A DNA stretch of 42,062 bases from Oceanospirillum multiglobuliferum (lineage in GTDB: Bacteria > Pseudomonadota > Gammaproteobacteria > Pseudomonadales > Halomonadaceae). Under the pieces are notes generated by a model. It did not search any database and was not told where the DNA came from. It was given only the letters and a program-made list of their open reading frames with translations. The DNA lies in the NCBI RefSeq assembly GCF_900167095.1, contig NZ_FUXG01000026.1, forward strand, positions 1 to 42,062, in the 5' to 3' direction. Position numbers and translations under genes: made by a program. Below are positions 25,626 through 33,774 of the stretch, in pieces (within the stretch, counting starts at the first letter, position 1; each line of letters begins with the position of its first letter).

Positions 25626-26009
25626 TTACATGTCACGGTTTAGAGTGCTTTGGTCAATTGCACTTTTGATGCGCTCAAATTCAGCTAGATTGTCGGGTTG
25701 GAAATAGAGTGTATAGAATAGCTTTTCAAACAGGCCACGTTTGCCTTCTTCATTATTCTTTGATTTCTCTTTTGTGGTACTAAAGTTGCTGGTCATCGTA
25801 AAGTGAAGCACTCGGGTACCTGGTGCAAACAGAATGCTTGAACCATCCAGCTGAGTTTTCTCTTTTGGATCTTTCAAACTGTACGAAGAGATCTCAATAA
25901 CCTGTTGCAGATTTAAATAAAAGTTACTGGAAACCGGCACTATAACTTTCTTGCCGCTTTCGTTGTTTTGCATATAAATATCACTATTTTTGCGTATCTT
26001 AAGAAACAT
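25626..26009 (-). CDS. Hypothetical protein of 127 residues
   Basis: I do not recognise this protein. It has no signal peptide or membrane segment. It starts with a basic FLKIRKNSDIYMQ, has a central part with alternating hydrophobic residues (SSNFYLNLQQVIEISSYSL, then GTRVLHFTMTSNF) that could form beta strands, a charged Lys/Glu linker near residue 80, and a likely C-terminal helix. A strong ribosome site AGGAG lies seven bases before ATG 26009, which supports it being real. It is a single-gene unit, convergent with yigZ. Confidence 0.65.
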   Translation of the reverse strand: MFLKIRKNSDIYMQNNESGKKVIVPVSSNFYLNLQQVIEISSYSLKDPKEKTQLDGSSILFAPGTRVLHFTMTSNFSTTKEKSKNNEEGKRGLFEKLFYTLYFQPDNLAEFERIKSAIDQSTLNRDM

Positions 26010-26312
26010 GGCGCACTCCTGAAAAGGTGGTCTACAAATTAGTCAACAGATAGCCTGAGGTCAATAACGGGCCAGCAGTGGCTGTTTGGGTTCAATTTGA
26101 TCATCAACTATTCATAACAATAAGTCAGTAATATTTTGTTTTTATGACAAAAGTCTAGTATCAAAGCGGTTGAAGTGCTATCCCTGTTGAGCTTGGCTGC
26201 ATTTATTTACCCTTGGATACGCTACAGTCATTGTGCAGTCACCGAAACTGACTACAATATAGGCCATTAAGCAGGGTAATGCCCACTATAAGCTGGAAGA
26301 GAGAGTAGGAAT
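26010..26312. other. Divergent intergenic region upstream of phaR
   Basis: No gene is seen in these 303 bases. Before phaR there are two direct AGTCA copies (26226-26230, 26237-26241) and an inverted TGACT (26249-26253). The last overlaps a weak promoter candidate: TTGTGC at 26231, a 16-base spacer, then TACAAT at 26253. These could form an operator, possibly for PhaR itself. This is a weak inference. Confidence 0.35.
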
Positions 26313-26762
26313 TTGCGAGTCATCAGAAAGTATGCCAACCGTCGGCTGTACGATACGTCAGAAAGCCGATATGTAACACTGGAAGATATTAAACTGCTGG
26401 TGATCAACAAAGAGGAGTTTCGTGTTGAGGATTCCAAAAGCGGTGAAGATCTCACGCGCAATATCTTGCTACAGATTATCACCGAGCAGGAGAATGGACA
26501 CCCGGCCTCTGGCAATCCAATGTTCAGCAACCAAGTGTTGCAACAGCTGATCCGTTTTTACGGTGATAGTATGCAGGGCACAATGAGTAACTATCTGGAA
26601 GAAAGTATTAATACTTTCTTAGAGCAGCAGAAGGCGCTACGAGATCAAATGCAAACGGCAATGACTGCAACTCCTATGGAGTTGATGCGCCGTGTTGCAG
26701 AGCAGAACATGAAAATTTGGCAGAGCTTTCAGCCGAAAGCAGCTAAAAAAGACGACGAATAG
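26313..26762 (+). CDS. phaR: PhaR-type polyhydroxyalkanoate synthesis repressor
   Basis: A 149-residue regulator with the very conserved N-terminal DNA/PHB-binding segment RVIRKYANRRLYDTSESRY, followed by the accumulation-regulator repeat (LLLQIITEQE-like helix, QLIRFYGDSMQ). A TTG start at 26313 follows a GGAAGAGAGAG purine run and aligns with the family start; no ATG fits. In PHB-producing bacteria PhaR represses phasin genes and its own gene. No phaC, phaA, phaB or phasin gene is in this window, so it is an orphan here. A terminator follows. Confidence 0.9.
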   Translation: MRVIRKYANRRLYDTSESRYVTLEDIKLLVINKEEFRVEDSKSGEDLTRNILLQIITEQENGHPASGNPMFSNQVLQQLIRFYGDSMQGTMSNYLEESINTFLEQQKALRDQMQTAMTATPMELMRRVAEQNMKIWQSFQPKAAKKDDE

Positions 26763-26786
26763 TATTACTTAGTTTGTCGGCCTAAA

Positions 26787-26819
26787 GCAGGCTCGGTTTA
26801 TCTGAGCCTGCCTTTATTT
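26787..26819 (+). terminator. Terminator after phaR
   Basis: GCAGGCTC (26787-26794) pairs with GAGCCTGC (26804-26811), followed by CTTTATTT. It lies between the convergent phaR and trmO; the opposite strand has only three T after the stem, so it mainly serves phaR. Confidence 0.75.
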
Positions 26820-26836
26820 GTCACTGTAGTAGGCCT

Positions 26837-27574
26837 TTACTTCAGTGCAATCACTTCAATATAGATACGCTCTTGATCTGTTTCCTCAGCCCGTGCTTTA
26901 AACTGTACATTAGCCTCCCCTAGGTGAATGCCGTAGACCTTCTCCTCGTCTTGGTTTTTCTTATATGCAGGCCTTGGATCTTGTTGCAGTACTTGTTCTA
27001 CCAGCGCTTTAAAAACGCCATGTTTCTGCTCGTAGTCTTTTAGCTCTTCAAGCGCAGGTGTTGTCCAGCGTACTGCTCTAATCTCAGGCTGATCACTAGC
27101 CATAGTGTTGTGGGCTTCATCTACTTTATCCACATAGGGAATATAAGGTTTGATGTCTAAAATAGGGGTGCCATCCACAAGATCTAAACCGCTAAGGTGT
27201 AAGATCACTTCATTATTTTCTGTGTCGATTTGATCAAGTTTGACCACTGATAAGCCTATAGCGTTAGGGCGAAAAGTTGAGCGGGTGGCAAATACGCCGA
27301 CACGCTCATTACCACCTAAACGAGGGGGGCGTACAGTGGGTTTCCAAGCTTGTCGTAAGCACTGGTGAAATACAAACTGTAGCCAGATGTGACTACTGTG
27401 CTCAAGGCCACGTACCGCGGCCGCTTGATTATAGGGGGGTACTAAACGCAGTTGTCCTGTAGCGGCAGGGGCTAATCCGGGTTGGCGAGGTACGCCAAAT
27501 TTTTCTTTATAGCAAGATTGAATATAACCAATTGCTTGAAACTGAAATTCTGCATCGTTGTTTAGTTTTGTCAT
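26837..27574 (-). CDS. trmO: tRNA (adenine(37)-N6)-methyltransferase TrmO (YaeB/TsaA family)
   Basis: This SAM-dependent enzyme methylates the N6-threonylcarbamoyl adenosine at position 37 of some tRNAs. The protein shows FQAIGYIQSCYKEKFGVPRQ at the start, then SSHIWLQFVFH, RPPRLGGNERVGVFATRS with RPNAIGLSVV, and DGTPILDIKPYIPYVD. I start at ATG 27574 (245 residues, near E. coli's 235); a frame from 27616 adds fifteen residues not typical of the family. A TATAAT-like -10 lies at 27606-27611 on this strand. It is divergent from the mtn operon. Confidence 0.92.
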   Translation of the reverse strand: MTKLNNDAEFQFQAIGYIQSCYKEKFGVPRQPGLAPAATGQLRLVPPYNQAAAVRGLEHSSHIWLQFVFHQCLRQAWKPTVRPPRLGGNERVGVFATRSTFRPNAIGLSVVKLDQIDTENNEVILHLSGLDLVDGTPILDIKPYIPYVDKVDEAHNTMASDQPEIRAVRWTTPALEELKDYEQKHGVFKALVEQVLQQDPRPAYKKNQDEEKVYGIHLGEANVQFKARAEETDQERIYIEVIALK

Positions 27575-27690
27575 CTGATAACCGCTCACCCATTTGATAA
27601 CGCACATTATACGCAAGATTGGTTTTGCCTACTGTCAGGCTTATGGGAAAATGCGGCATCAAACAGTTTTGTTCCAATAAACTGTCGCAT

Positions 27691-27726
27691 TTGTCACTGT
27701 GCTGCTGATCAGCTGTTAAGCAGCAC
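27691..27726 (+). promoter_or_regulatory. Candidate mtnBDC promoter with overlapping dyads
   Basis: TTGTCA (27691-27696), a 17-base spacer and TGTTAA (27714-27719) form a moderate sigma-70 promoter before mtnB. A perfect dyad GTGCTGCT/AGCAGCAC (27699-27706, 27719-27726) overlays it, with the palindrome GCTGATCAGC inside. Another dyad, ACAGTTT/AAACTGT, lies at 27663-27685. One may be a repressor operator. I see no SAM riboswitch pattern here. Confidence 0.4.
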
Positions 27727-27745
27727 CATTAAAAAGGGTTTATTT

Positions 27746-28372
27746 GTGATCAATTTGGCAACTTATGCCGCGCAGGCACAGCACGTCATCGCCGCAGGAC
27801 AGTTTTTATACGGGGAAGGCTGGTCTCCAGCCACCAGCAGTAACTATTCTGCACGTATTGATGAACAACATCTGGCCATTACCGTCTCAGGCAAGCATAA
27901 AGGCCAACTTAAAGCTGAGGATATTATGATTGTTGATCTGGCAGGTCAGCCAGTGTTGAGTCAGCAAAAATCCTCCGCTGAAACCCTGTTGCATTGTGTG
28001 CTTTATGAATGGCAGGCCGAGATTGGTGCTGTGCTACATACGCACTCAAAAGCGGCTACGGTACTGACACGTTTATTGGCAGATCAAGACCAGCTGGTGT
28101 TAGAAGGCTATGAATTACAAAAAGCGTTTCCGGGTGTTACCAGCCATGAAGGCCAAGTGGTGATACCTATTTTTGAAAATACCCAAGACATTCGCACTCT
28201 AGCAGGGCAGTCTTTAAGTTATTTAGAACAATACCCAGATACACCCGCTTACCTAATTCGTGGGCATGGTTTGTATACTTGGGGGAAAACGATGGCCGAC
28301 ACGTTGCGTCATATTGAAGCGATGGAATTTTTAATGGCCTGTGAGCTGGAACTATTAAAGGTGGCAAGATGA
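27746..28372 (+). CDS. mtnB: Methylthioribulose-1-phosphate dehydratase
   Basis: A class II aldolase-fold enzyme of the methionine salvage pathway, which recycles methylthioadenosine. The 208 residues have SPATSSNYSARID, TVSGKHKGQL, the metal-binding His pair in VLHTHSKAATVL and the late IRGHGLYTWG. GTG 27746 follows AAAAAGGG. Its stop overlaps mtnD as ATGA, giving the compact mtnBDC order. mtnA and mtnK are not in the window. Confidence 0.95.
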   Translation: MINLATYAAQAQHVIAAGQFLYGEGWSPATSSNYSARIDEQHLAITVSGKHKGQLKAEDIMIVDLAGQPVLSQQKSSAETLLHCVLYEWQAEIGAVLHTHSKAATVLTRLLADQDQLVLEGYELQKAFPGVTSHEGQVVIPIFENTQDIRTLAGQSLSYLEQYPDTPAYLIRGHGLYTWGKTMADTLRHIEAMEFLMACELELLKVAR

Positions 28373-28923
28373 GTTTTTTACAAGTATTTGATGCAGCCAA
28401 TCCAACAGAGCCAAAGCGTATACTAGAAGATGGCAACCAGATTATGGCTGCTCTAGGCGCTAAAGGCGTGCGTTTTGAGCGTTGGCAGGCCAGTCAGCCG
28501 TTAAGTGCCGTAGCAAATCAAGATGAAATTTTGGCCGCCTACACCGCAGAAGTTGCGCGCTTAAAAGCGGAGCATGGATTTCAAACGGCTGATGTGATCA
28601 GCTTAACCCCCGAACATCCAGATAAGGCTGCACTGCGTGCCAAATTTTTATCAGAGCATATTCATAGCGAAGATGAAGTACGCTTTTTTGTGCGCGGTAG
28701 CGGCTTGTTTTACATGCACCTTGACGATGAAATCTATGCGGTAGGCTGCCAGCAAGAAGACTTGATCTCAGTACCTGCGGGTACAAAACATTGGTTTGAT
28801 ATGGGGGCTGAGCCTGACTTCACTTGTGTGCGTTTGTTCACCAATCCAGAGGGCTGGGTCGCACAATATACTGAAGATAAAATAGCGGATCAGTTTCCAC
28901 GTTTTGAGGATCTCATGGCATGA
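28369..28923 (+). CDS. mtnD: Acireductone dioxygenase
   Basis: A cupin dioxygenase of the methionine salvage pathway; the metal in the site (Fe or Ni) decides the product. The 184 residues have the metal ligands in HIHSEDEVRFFVRG (HxHxxxxE pattern) and the distant His of PAGTKHWFDMG. It starts in the mtnB stop and ends in the mtnC start, both ATGA overlaps, so translation is coupled through the three genes. Confidence 0.95.
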   Translation: MSFLQVFDAANPTEPKRILEDGNQIMAALGAKGVRFERWQASQPLSAVANQDEILAAYTAEVARLKAEHGFQTADVISLTPEHPDKAALRAKFLSEHIHSEDEVRFFVRGSGLFYMHLDDEIYAVGCQQEDLISVPAGTKHWFDMGAEPDFTCVRLFTNPEGWVAQYTEDKIADQFPRFEDLMA

Positions 28924-29603
28924 TTAAAGCCATAGTCACCGATATTGAAGGCACAACAGGTTCTATTCATTTTGTTCATCAGGTGCTGTTTCCTTATGCA
29001 AAACAGCACCTGCCTGAGTTTGTGCGTCAGCAGCAAGCACAGCCTGCGGTAGCAGAACAGGTTGCAGCGGTAAAAGCTGAAATGCAGAAGCCGGACGCCG
29101 ATTTAGACGCAGTGATTGCTCAGTTGATTACATGGATAGAAGCAGATCAAAAAATCACGCCATTAAAAGCGCTACAAGGTTTAATCTGGGATACTGGGTA
29201 CAAAACTGGGGCTTATAAAGGCCATGTCTATGACGATGCACATCAGCAGTTACAGGCTTGGCGCGAGCAAGGTTTAGCCTTGTATATCTATTCCTCTGGC
29301 TCGGTCTATGCCCAGAAACTACTGTTTGGTTTTAGTGAGTTTGGTGATTTAACCCCTTGGTTTACAGGTTATTTCGACACTCAAGTCGGTGGTAAACGTG
29401 AAGCGCAGTCGTATCAGGCTATAGTGCAACAGATCGGCTTAGCCGCAGAAGAGATTCTGTTTTTGTCTGATGTGGTTGAAGAGCTGGATGCGGCGCAGCA
29501 AGTGGGTATTAAAACTGTACAGTTAGTGCGAGAGCCGAATATGGTGGTGGGTGAGCACACACAGGTTGCTAGTTTTAAAGAGATCGACTTGAGCGCTATT
29601 TAA
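28920..29603 (+). CDS. mtnC: Enolase-phosphatase E1
   Basis: A haloacid-dehalogenase enzyme that enolises and dephosphorylates the diketo intermediate to acireductone, the substrate of MtnD. The nucleophile motif is VTDIEGTTGSIHFV at residues 5-18; YIYSSGSVYAQKLLFG is motif II, GGKREAQSYQ holds the motif III Lys, and FLSDVVEELDAA is motif IV. Length is 227 residues, as in the family. A symmetric terminator follows it. Confidence 0.95.
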   Translation: MIKAIVTDIEGTTGSIHFVHQVLFPYAKQHLPEFVRQQQAQPAVAEQVAAVKAEMQKPDADLDAVIAQLITWIEADQKITPLKALQGLIWDTGYKTGAYKGHVYDDAHQQLQAWREQGLALYIYSSGSVYAQKLLFGFSEFGDLTPWFTGYFDTQVGGKREAQSYQAIVQQIGLAAEEILFLSDVVEELDAAQQVGIKTVQLVREPNMVVGEHTQVASFKEIDLSAI

Positions 29604-29626
29604 ATTAGGTGTGTTCACGTTTGATA

Positions 29627-29659
29627 CAAAAAAGGTATTCGAGTTGAATACCTTTTTTG
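29627..29659. terminator. Bidirectional terminator between mtnC and the LysE gene
   Basis: A perfect 14-bp inverted repeat (29627-29640 with 29646-29659) with a five-base loop carries six A on the left and six T on the right. It therefore gives a T tract for both the convergent mtnC and lysE-family transcripts. Confidence 0.9.
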
Positions 29660-29690
29660 TTTGATCGCTATTGCTGCAATAGTCGCAGTA

Positions 29691-30311
29691 TTAGCGGTTA
29701 TAAGAGGCTAATGCAGAACCTGCCGCGATAAACATACCACCAAAAATACGGTTTTGGCTTTTTTGATGCTTAGGATCTTTGAACCACGTGCTCAGTTTCG
29801 CCGCCAATGAGGCGTAACCGATCATCACCACAATATCAACGATCAATAGCGTGGTGCCCATGATTAGAAACTGCGGTAACTGAGGCATGTTTGCATTTAA
29901 AAATTGTGGAAACAGCGCCACCAAAAAGACCGTCGCTTTAGGGTTCACCAAGTTAACAAAAGCCGCCTGCCAGAAACGTTTCTGTGCAGACACTGGAGTG
30001 CTAACCTCGCCCTCTTTTAAGGCGACAGGTTGTTCACGCCACTTTTGATAACCCAACCAAATCAGGTATGCAGCCCCTAGCCATTTCACGGTAGAGAAGG
30101 CTATCTCAGATGAAGCTAAAAGTGCACCTAAGCCAACACCCACAATCACCACTTGTGCGCCATAGCCGAGTTGTAGCCCTAGAATGGCAGGCAGTGATTG
30201 CCATACGCCATACTTTAGGCCGTTACTCATAGTGTTCACCGCACCTGCACCTGGAGAGATACTGATTAGCAATGAGGCTACTAAAAAGGCTAAAAACAGT
30301 TCTAACGTCAT
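29691..30311 (-). CDS. LysE/RhtB family amino-acid exporter
   Basis: A 206-residue inner-membrane protein with about six hydrophobic segments. The N-terminal ISPGAGAVNTMSNGLKYG is the family signature, and AAYLIWLGYQKWR and VNLVNPKATVFLVALFPQF are also typical. Family members export amino acids such as lysine, threonine or homoserine lactones; the substrate here cannot be told. It lies just downstream of a DUF523 gene on the same strand, with 30 bp between. Confidence 0.9.
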   Translation of the reverse strand: MTLELFLAFLVASLLISISPGAGAVNTMSNGLKYGVWQSLPAILGLQLGYGAQVVIVGVGLGALLASSEIAFSTVKWLGAAYLIWLGYQKWREQPVALKEGEVSTPVSAQKRFWQAAFVNLVNPKATVFLVALFPQFLNANMPQLPQFLIMGTTLLIVDIVVMIGYASLAAKLSTWFKDPKHQKSQNRIFGGMFIAAGSALASYNR

Positions 30312-30341
30312 GATCTGCTCTATATTGGATAGTGTAGAAAA

Positions 30342-30881
30342 TTAAATGGCGGCTTCAGTTGAGTCTTGAGTCTGTTCAGCAATTGTCTCAAGAGTCAGCA
30401 GGTAAGCTTGTGCCGCATCAAGTTGATGCTCATTGAAGACTTTAATACCCGCGCCAATTAATGTTGCCACCGTAACACCCATGCCTGATTTGGTTTGCCG
30501 GGCAAACTGGCCATCATAAATATGCTCGTTACCGCAGGATGGACTATTGGCTTTTAATATGGCGACTTTGATATCTTGTCCATTGGCTATATCAAGGGTG
30601 CGTCTAGCACCACGAACAAAGTACTGACTAAGATTGTGTCCTTGTTTGGTAATGACTTTTCCTTTTTCTTGCACAATATCTTGACCATCAAAACCGCTCT
30701 CAATTTCTGCGGCAGGCCTTGGCACCAATAGGCCACCAAGTGTTTCAGGGCAAACTGAAACAATACGCTGCTCAGCTTTCCATTGTTCTAAGATATCATG
30801 TGCAACCGGACGGCTAGAGCCGTCATAGCGTACACGCTCACCCAGAAGGCAGGCGCTAACAAGCACTTTGTGTTGGCTCAT
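30342..30881 (-). CDS. DUF523 (YbbK-like) protein
   Basis: A 179-residue member of the DUF523 family, whose function is unknown. Typical motifs are VSACLLGERVRYDG near the start, VCPETLGGLLVPRPAAEI and ILKANSPSCGNEHIYDG. The conserved Cys residues in SACLL and SPSCG suggest metal binding or redox chemistry. It may be co-transcribed with the LysE-type exporter downstream. Confidence 0.88.
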   Translation of the reverse strand: MSQHKVLVSACLLGERVRYDGSSRPVAHDILEQWKAEQRIVSVCPETLGGLLVPRPAAEIESGFDGQDIVQEKGKVITKQGHNLSQYFVRGARRTLDIANGQDIKVAILKANSPSCGNEHIYDGQFARQTKSGMGVTVATLIGAGIKVFNEHQLDAAQAYLLTLETIAEQTQDSTEAAI

Positions 30882-31183
30882 AATTCTACTACCTCGCTTA
30901 AAAAGGCAGTCTATCAGGGTTTTTGCAAGTGGGGAATATAGCTAAGAAAGTGCTCGACTAGATTTAAGTTTTAAGCTGAGCAACTGCTCGCTGACAGCCA
31001 ACAGCAATTTTTTGGGTATCGCTCAGTCAGGATTGTCAATTGCTGGGTTTTTGAGCGCATTCAGATTTTATTCATCAAAAAGTAAGTAATTACATGATTG
31101 ATTTTAATCTAAATAAGGTGTGAATTTTATATTGAAGATGTTCTTGGATATAACGAAGGGGGATAAGATTTTTCAGAAACTTA
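30882..31183. other. Intergenic region between the DUF523 gene and the tRNA genes
   Basis: No gene is supported in these 302 bases. A widely spaced inverted repeat CAGCAATT/AATTGCTG lies at 31002-31009 and 31038-31045, and a short GAGCA/TGCTC dyad near 30979. Neither has a T tract on the minus strand, so I see no clear terminator for the tRNA transcript. Confidence 0.4.
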
Positions 31184-31268
<85 letters not shown>

Positions 31269-31330
31269 ACTACATAACCGATTTATCATCAGCTTTAAAC
31301 TTTGCACCACGACCATCTCTTGAGGAGAGA

Positions 31331-31414
<84 letters not shown>

Positions 31415-31426
31415 AGTACGAGGAGT

Positions 31427-31454
31427 ATTATATATAAGTTTTCTAGGCGGTCAA
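31427..31454 (-). promoter_or_regulatory. Sigma-70 promoter of the tRNA-Leu pair
   Basis: On the minus strand TTGACC (31449-31454) and TATAAT (31427-31432) are separated by 16 bases. Transcription would start about six bases before the first tRNA 5' end at 31414. Confidence 0.85.
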
Positions 31455-31488
31455 TAGGCGCCTAGAGTTTTTTACAAAATAATTAAAA

Positions 31489-32187
31489 TTATTTTTTATC
31501 AATAAGATAGCGCACCGCTTCCTCTGAAAATTTAGCACCAGCTTGCTGCCAATTGCTGCCTGTAATATAAGGAATATTGGCCAGCAATGGTGCAGGAATC
31601 ATCTGATTGAGTGTATAGAGATTTTCTTGAAAACGAGCCATATCAGGATCAATCTGATTGGCAACCCAGCCTGCTAAGGTCAGGCCATCACGCTGAATCG
31701 CTTCAACGGTTAGCAGTGCATGGTTGATGCAGCCCAGTTTCATACCCACTACTAAAATAACAGGCACTTTCAGAGATTTTGCCAGATCTGCCAAGGTTTC
31801 CTGCTGATTAAGCGGGACGCGCCAGCCGCCAGCACCTTCAATTAACAACAAATCGCTTTTCGACATCATTAAGCCACGGGCAAAGCCCGCTAAGCGACCT
31901 ACGGATAGACTTTTACCTGATTCCGCCGCAGCGATATGTGGCGCAATGGCAGGCTCTAAAGCGATGGGGTTAATCATTTCATAATCTACATCTGCTTCAT
32001 TAATAGCGGCCATAAGCGTGAGCGCATCACTGTTTCTTAAACCCTCTGGCGTTTGCTCGCAGCCTGCTGCGACGGGTTTATGTGCTAGCGTTTGGTAGCC
32101 TAAGCTAGACGCACGGTGTAAAAGTGCCGCAGATACAAAGGTTTTACCTGCGTCGGTATCGGTTCCGGTGACAAAATACGTTTTCAT
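31489..32187 (-). CDS. bioD: Dethiobiotin synthetase
   Basis: This ATP-dependent carboxylase closes the ureido ring to give dethiobiotin from diaminopelargonate. The P-loop-like TGTDTDAGKTFVSAAL is at residues 7-22, with KPVAAGCE, LIEGAGGWRVPL and the Mg-site region typical of BioD. Length is 232 residues. It is the last gene of the bioB-F-H-C-D operon, 13 bp after bioC. bioA is not in the window, so the intermediate is supplied from elsewhere. Confidence 0.95.
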   Translation of the reverse strand: MKTYFVTGTDTDAGKTFVSAALLHRASSLGYQTLAHKPVAAGCEQTPEGLRNSDALTLMAAINEADVDYEMINPIALEPAIAPHIAAAESGKSLSVGRLAGFARGLMMSKSDLLLIEGAGGWRVPLNQQETLADLAKSLKVPVILVVGMKLGCINHALLTVEAIQRDGLTLAGWVANQIDPDMARFQENLYTLNQMIPAPLLANIPYITGSNWQQAGAKFSEEAVRYLIDKK

Positions 32188-32200
32188 TGAAAAAAGAGCC

Positions 32201-32995
32201 TTAGCGTTGTAGATGCAAAATAAGCACTTGGTAACTGACAGGTAAACCTTGATCTGTGCGCTGCTGTTCGTAAGCGGCTTTCAACTTGAGTAGGGCTTGT
32301 CGTCCTGTCAGGTGGTTTTCACCTTGAACATGGTGCGCACCAATGCCCTTAATTGAGGCGAAAACTGCTTTCAGATCAGGATAGTATAATGTTTCAGTGT
32401 ATTGCTCTGCATTGAGCACCGTTAAATCTTGCGCTTGCAGCTGTTCAATCAGTACTTCCGAGGGGATAAATTGATTCACATGCTGCGCTTGGTCGACCTG
32501 CGCCCAACTGTGCGCCAATTCAGATAAAGTGCCGGGTACTAAAGTGGCGATAAAGGCTTGACCACCCTTTTTCAGACTACGGTGAATGCCTGCAAAAAGT
32601 GCAGGGGTGTTTTCACACCACTGAATGGCGAGACTGGAAAAAATCAGATTAAGGCTCTGCTCAGGCAGTGGTAGTTGCTCCGCATCAGCACAAAGCCATT
32701 GGATTGTAGCGTTGTCCCCTACTTTTTGCGCGTAATCTAACATGCCTTGCGCAAGATCTAAGCCGATGACCTGCTCCGCTTGGCAGTGGTCGCGTAACTG
32801 GCGTGTCCAGTAACCTGTGCCGCAGCCAATGTCTAAAATATGTTCAGCTTTTGGGCATAGGTTTAATAGACGTCCTGCGATGCGCTTTTGCGCCTCGGCC
32901 AGTTGATCATAATGCGCGGCGGCATCACCAAAAGACTTGGCGACTTTTAGCTTATCAATAGGTGGGCGGCTTGATTGGCTTTTGGAAAGGTTCAA
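32201..32995 (-). CDS. bioC: Malonyl-ACP O-methyltransferase
   Basis: This SAM-dependent methyltransferase starts pimelate synthesis by methylating malonyl-ACP. It has KVAKSFGDAAAHYDQLA near the start, the SAM motif ILDIGCGTGYWTRQL, then GLDLAQGML and LIFSSLAIQWCE. I choose TTG 32995 (264 residues): the sequence AGGAGGT lies seven bases upstream, and TTGA overlaps the bioH stop. A longer frame from 33076 would run well into bioH and adds residues unlike the family. The product is demethylated later by BioH, encoded just upstream. Confidence 0.92.
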   Translation of the reverse strand: MNLSKSQSSRPPIDKLKVAKSFGDAAAHYDQLAEAQKRIAGRLLNLCPKAEHILDIGCGTGYWTRQLRDHCQAEQVIGLDLAQGMLDYAQKVGDNATIQWLCADAEQLPLPEQSLNLIFSSLAIQWCENTPALFAGIHRSLKKGGQAFIATLVPGTLSELAHSWAQVDQAQHVNQFIPSEVLIEQLQAQDLTVLNAEQYTETLYYPDLKAVFASIKGIGAHHVQGENHLTGRQALLKLKAAYEQQRTDQGLPVSYQVLILHLQR

Positions 32996-33774
32996 GCGCT
33001 TACCTCCTGCTGGAGAATGGTTAATACGGTTTGGGCTAGCTGCTCGGTCTGGCTCAGCAATACCAGATGGGCACAATTTTCTAGCACATAAGCTTTGCCT
33101 TGTACGTTTTCAGCGACAGTCGCAGGGACAAGGGCATCGTGCTCTGCCAGTATCCAGTGCAGTTTATCCACAATAGCCGCTGAGGGTTGGCGCTGATCCA
33201 GCTCGGCCAGCCAAGATAAGCCTGCGGCTAGGCTTGATAGATCTGCGGCGGGCGCTGTGTTATTTAATGTGGCGAACTGTTTCTTGATGCCACGAAAATC
33301 AGTTTCACCTTGTGCTTGCAAGCTTTGAAATCGGCTTAAGGTTTTATTGGGTTGCTGGGCAAAATCTGCCTGAAATTGTGACAGCATGTCTTGCGGCATA
33401 CCTAGCGACCAATCCTCTCGTTGGGCAAAACAGGGGTTGCTCGCCAATAATATCATCTGTTGCACGCGCTCAGGGGCTTGCTCTGCAATATGTAGCGCTA
33501 CATTACCGCCTAATGACCAGCCCAACCAATGGGCTTTTTCTGGCAGTTGCACCAGTAGGGTTTGGGTCAGTTCATCAAGGGCATTGGCTTGCTTTAAAGC
33601 GGGCAGGCCATCATAACCCGGTAAACTCAAGTTGTGGCATTGAAGCTTAATACCTATTGCTTCAGCTTGTGTTGTTAACAGGCTGATCAAGGGTTGCCAG
33701 ACCTGTCGGCTAGCGCCCCAACCGTGGAATAAAACCAGTTCGATACCGTTGTTTTTAGCGATAGCATTGCTCAT
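32992..33774 (-). CDS. bioH: Pimeloyl-ACP methyl ester esterase
   Basis: An alpha/beta hydrolase that removes the methyl group added by BioC once pimeloyl-ACP is complete. It shows the oxyanion HGWGASRQVWQPL, the nucleophile elbow GWSLGGNVAL, and the late His in ENCAHLVLLSQ. I start at ATG 33774, which overlaps the bioF stop as ATGA and gives 260 residues like E. coli BioH; the frame from 33810 adds twelve residues inside bioF. Confidence 0.92.
   Translation of the reverse strand: MSNAIAKNNGIELVLFHGWGASRQVWQPLISLLTTQAEAIGIKLQCHNLSLPGYDGLPALKQANALDELTQTLLVQLPEKAHWLGWSLGGNVALHIAEQAPERVQQMILLASNPCFAQREDWSLGMPQDMLSQFQADFAQQPNKTLSRFQSLQAQGETDFRGIKKQFATLNNTAPAADLSSLAAGLSWLAELDQRQPSAAIVDKLHWILAEHDALVPATVAENVQGKAYVLENCAHLVLLSQTEQLAQTVLTILQQEVSA

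Noticed and set aside
27617-27745. SAM riboswitch upstream of mtnBDC
   Set aside because: Only simple dyads are present; the multi-stem core of known SAM riboswitches is not recognisable.
33312-33650. 112-codon plus-strand frame opposite bioH
   Set aside because: The bioH frame carries clear hydrolase motifs in an overlapping operon; the antisense frame has none.
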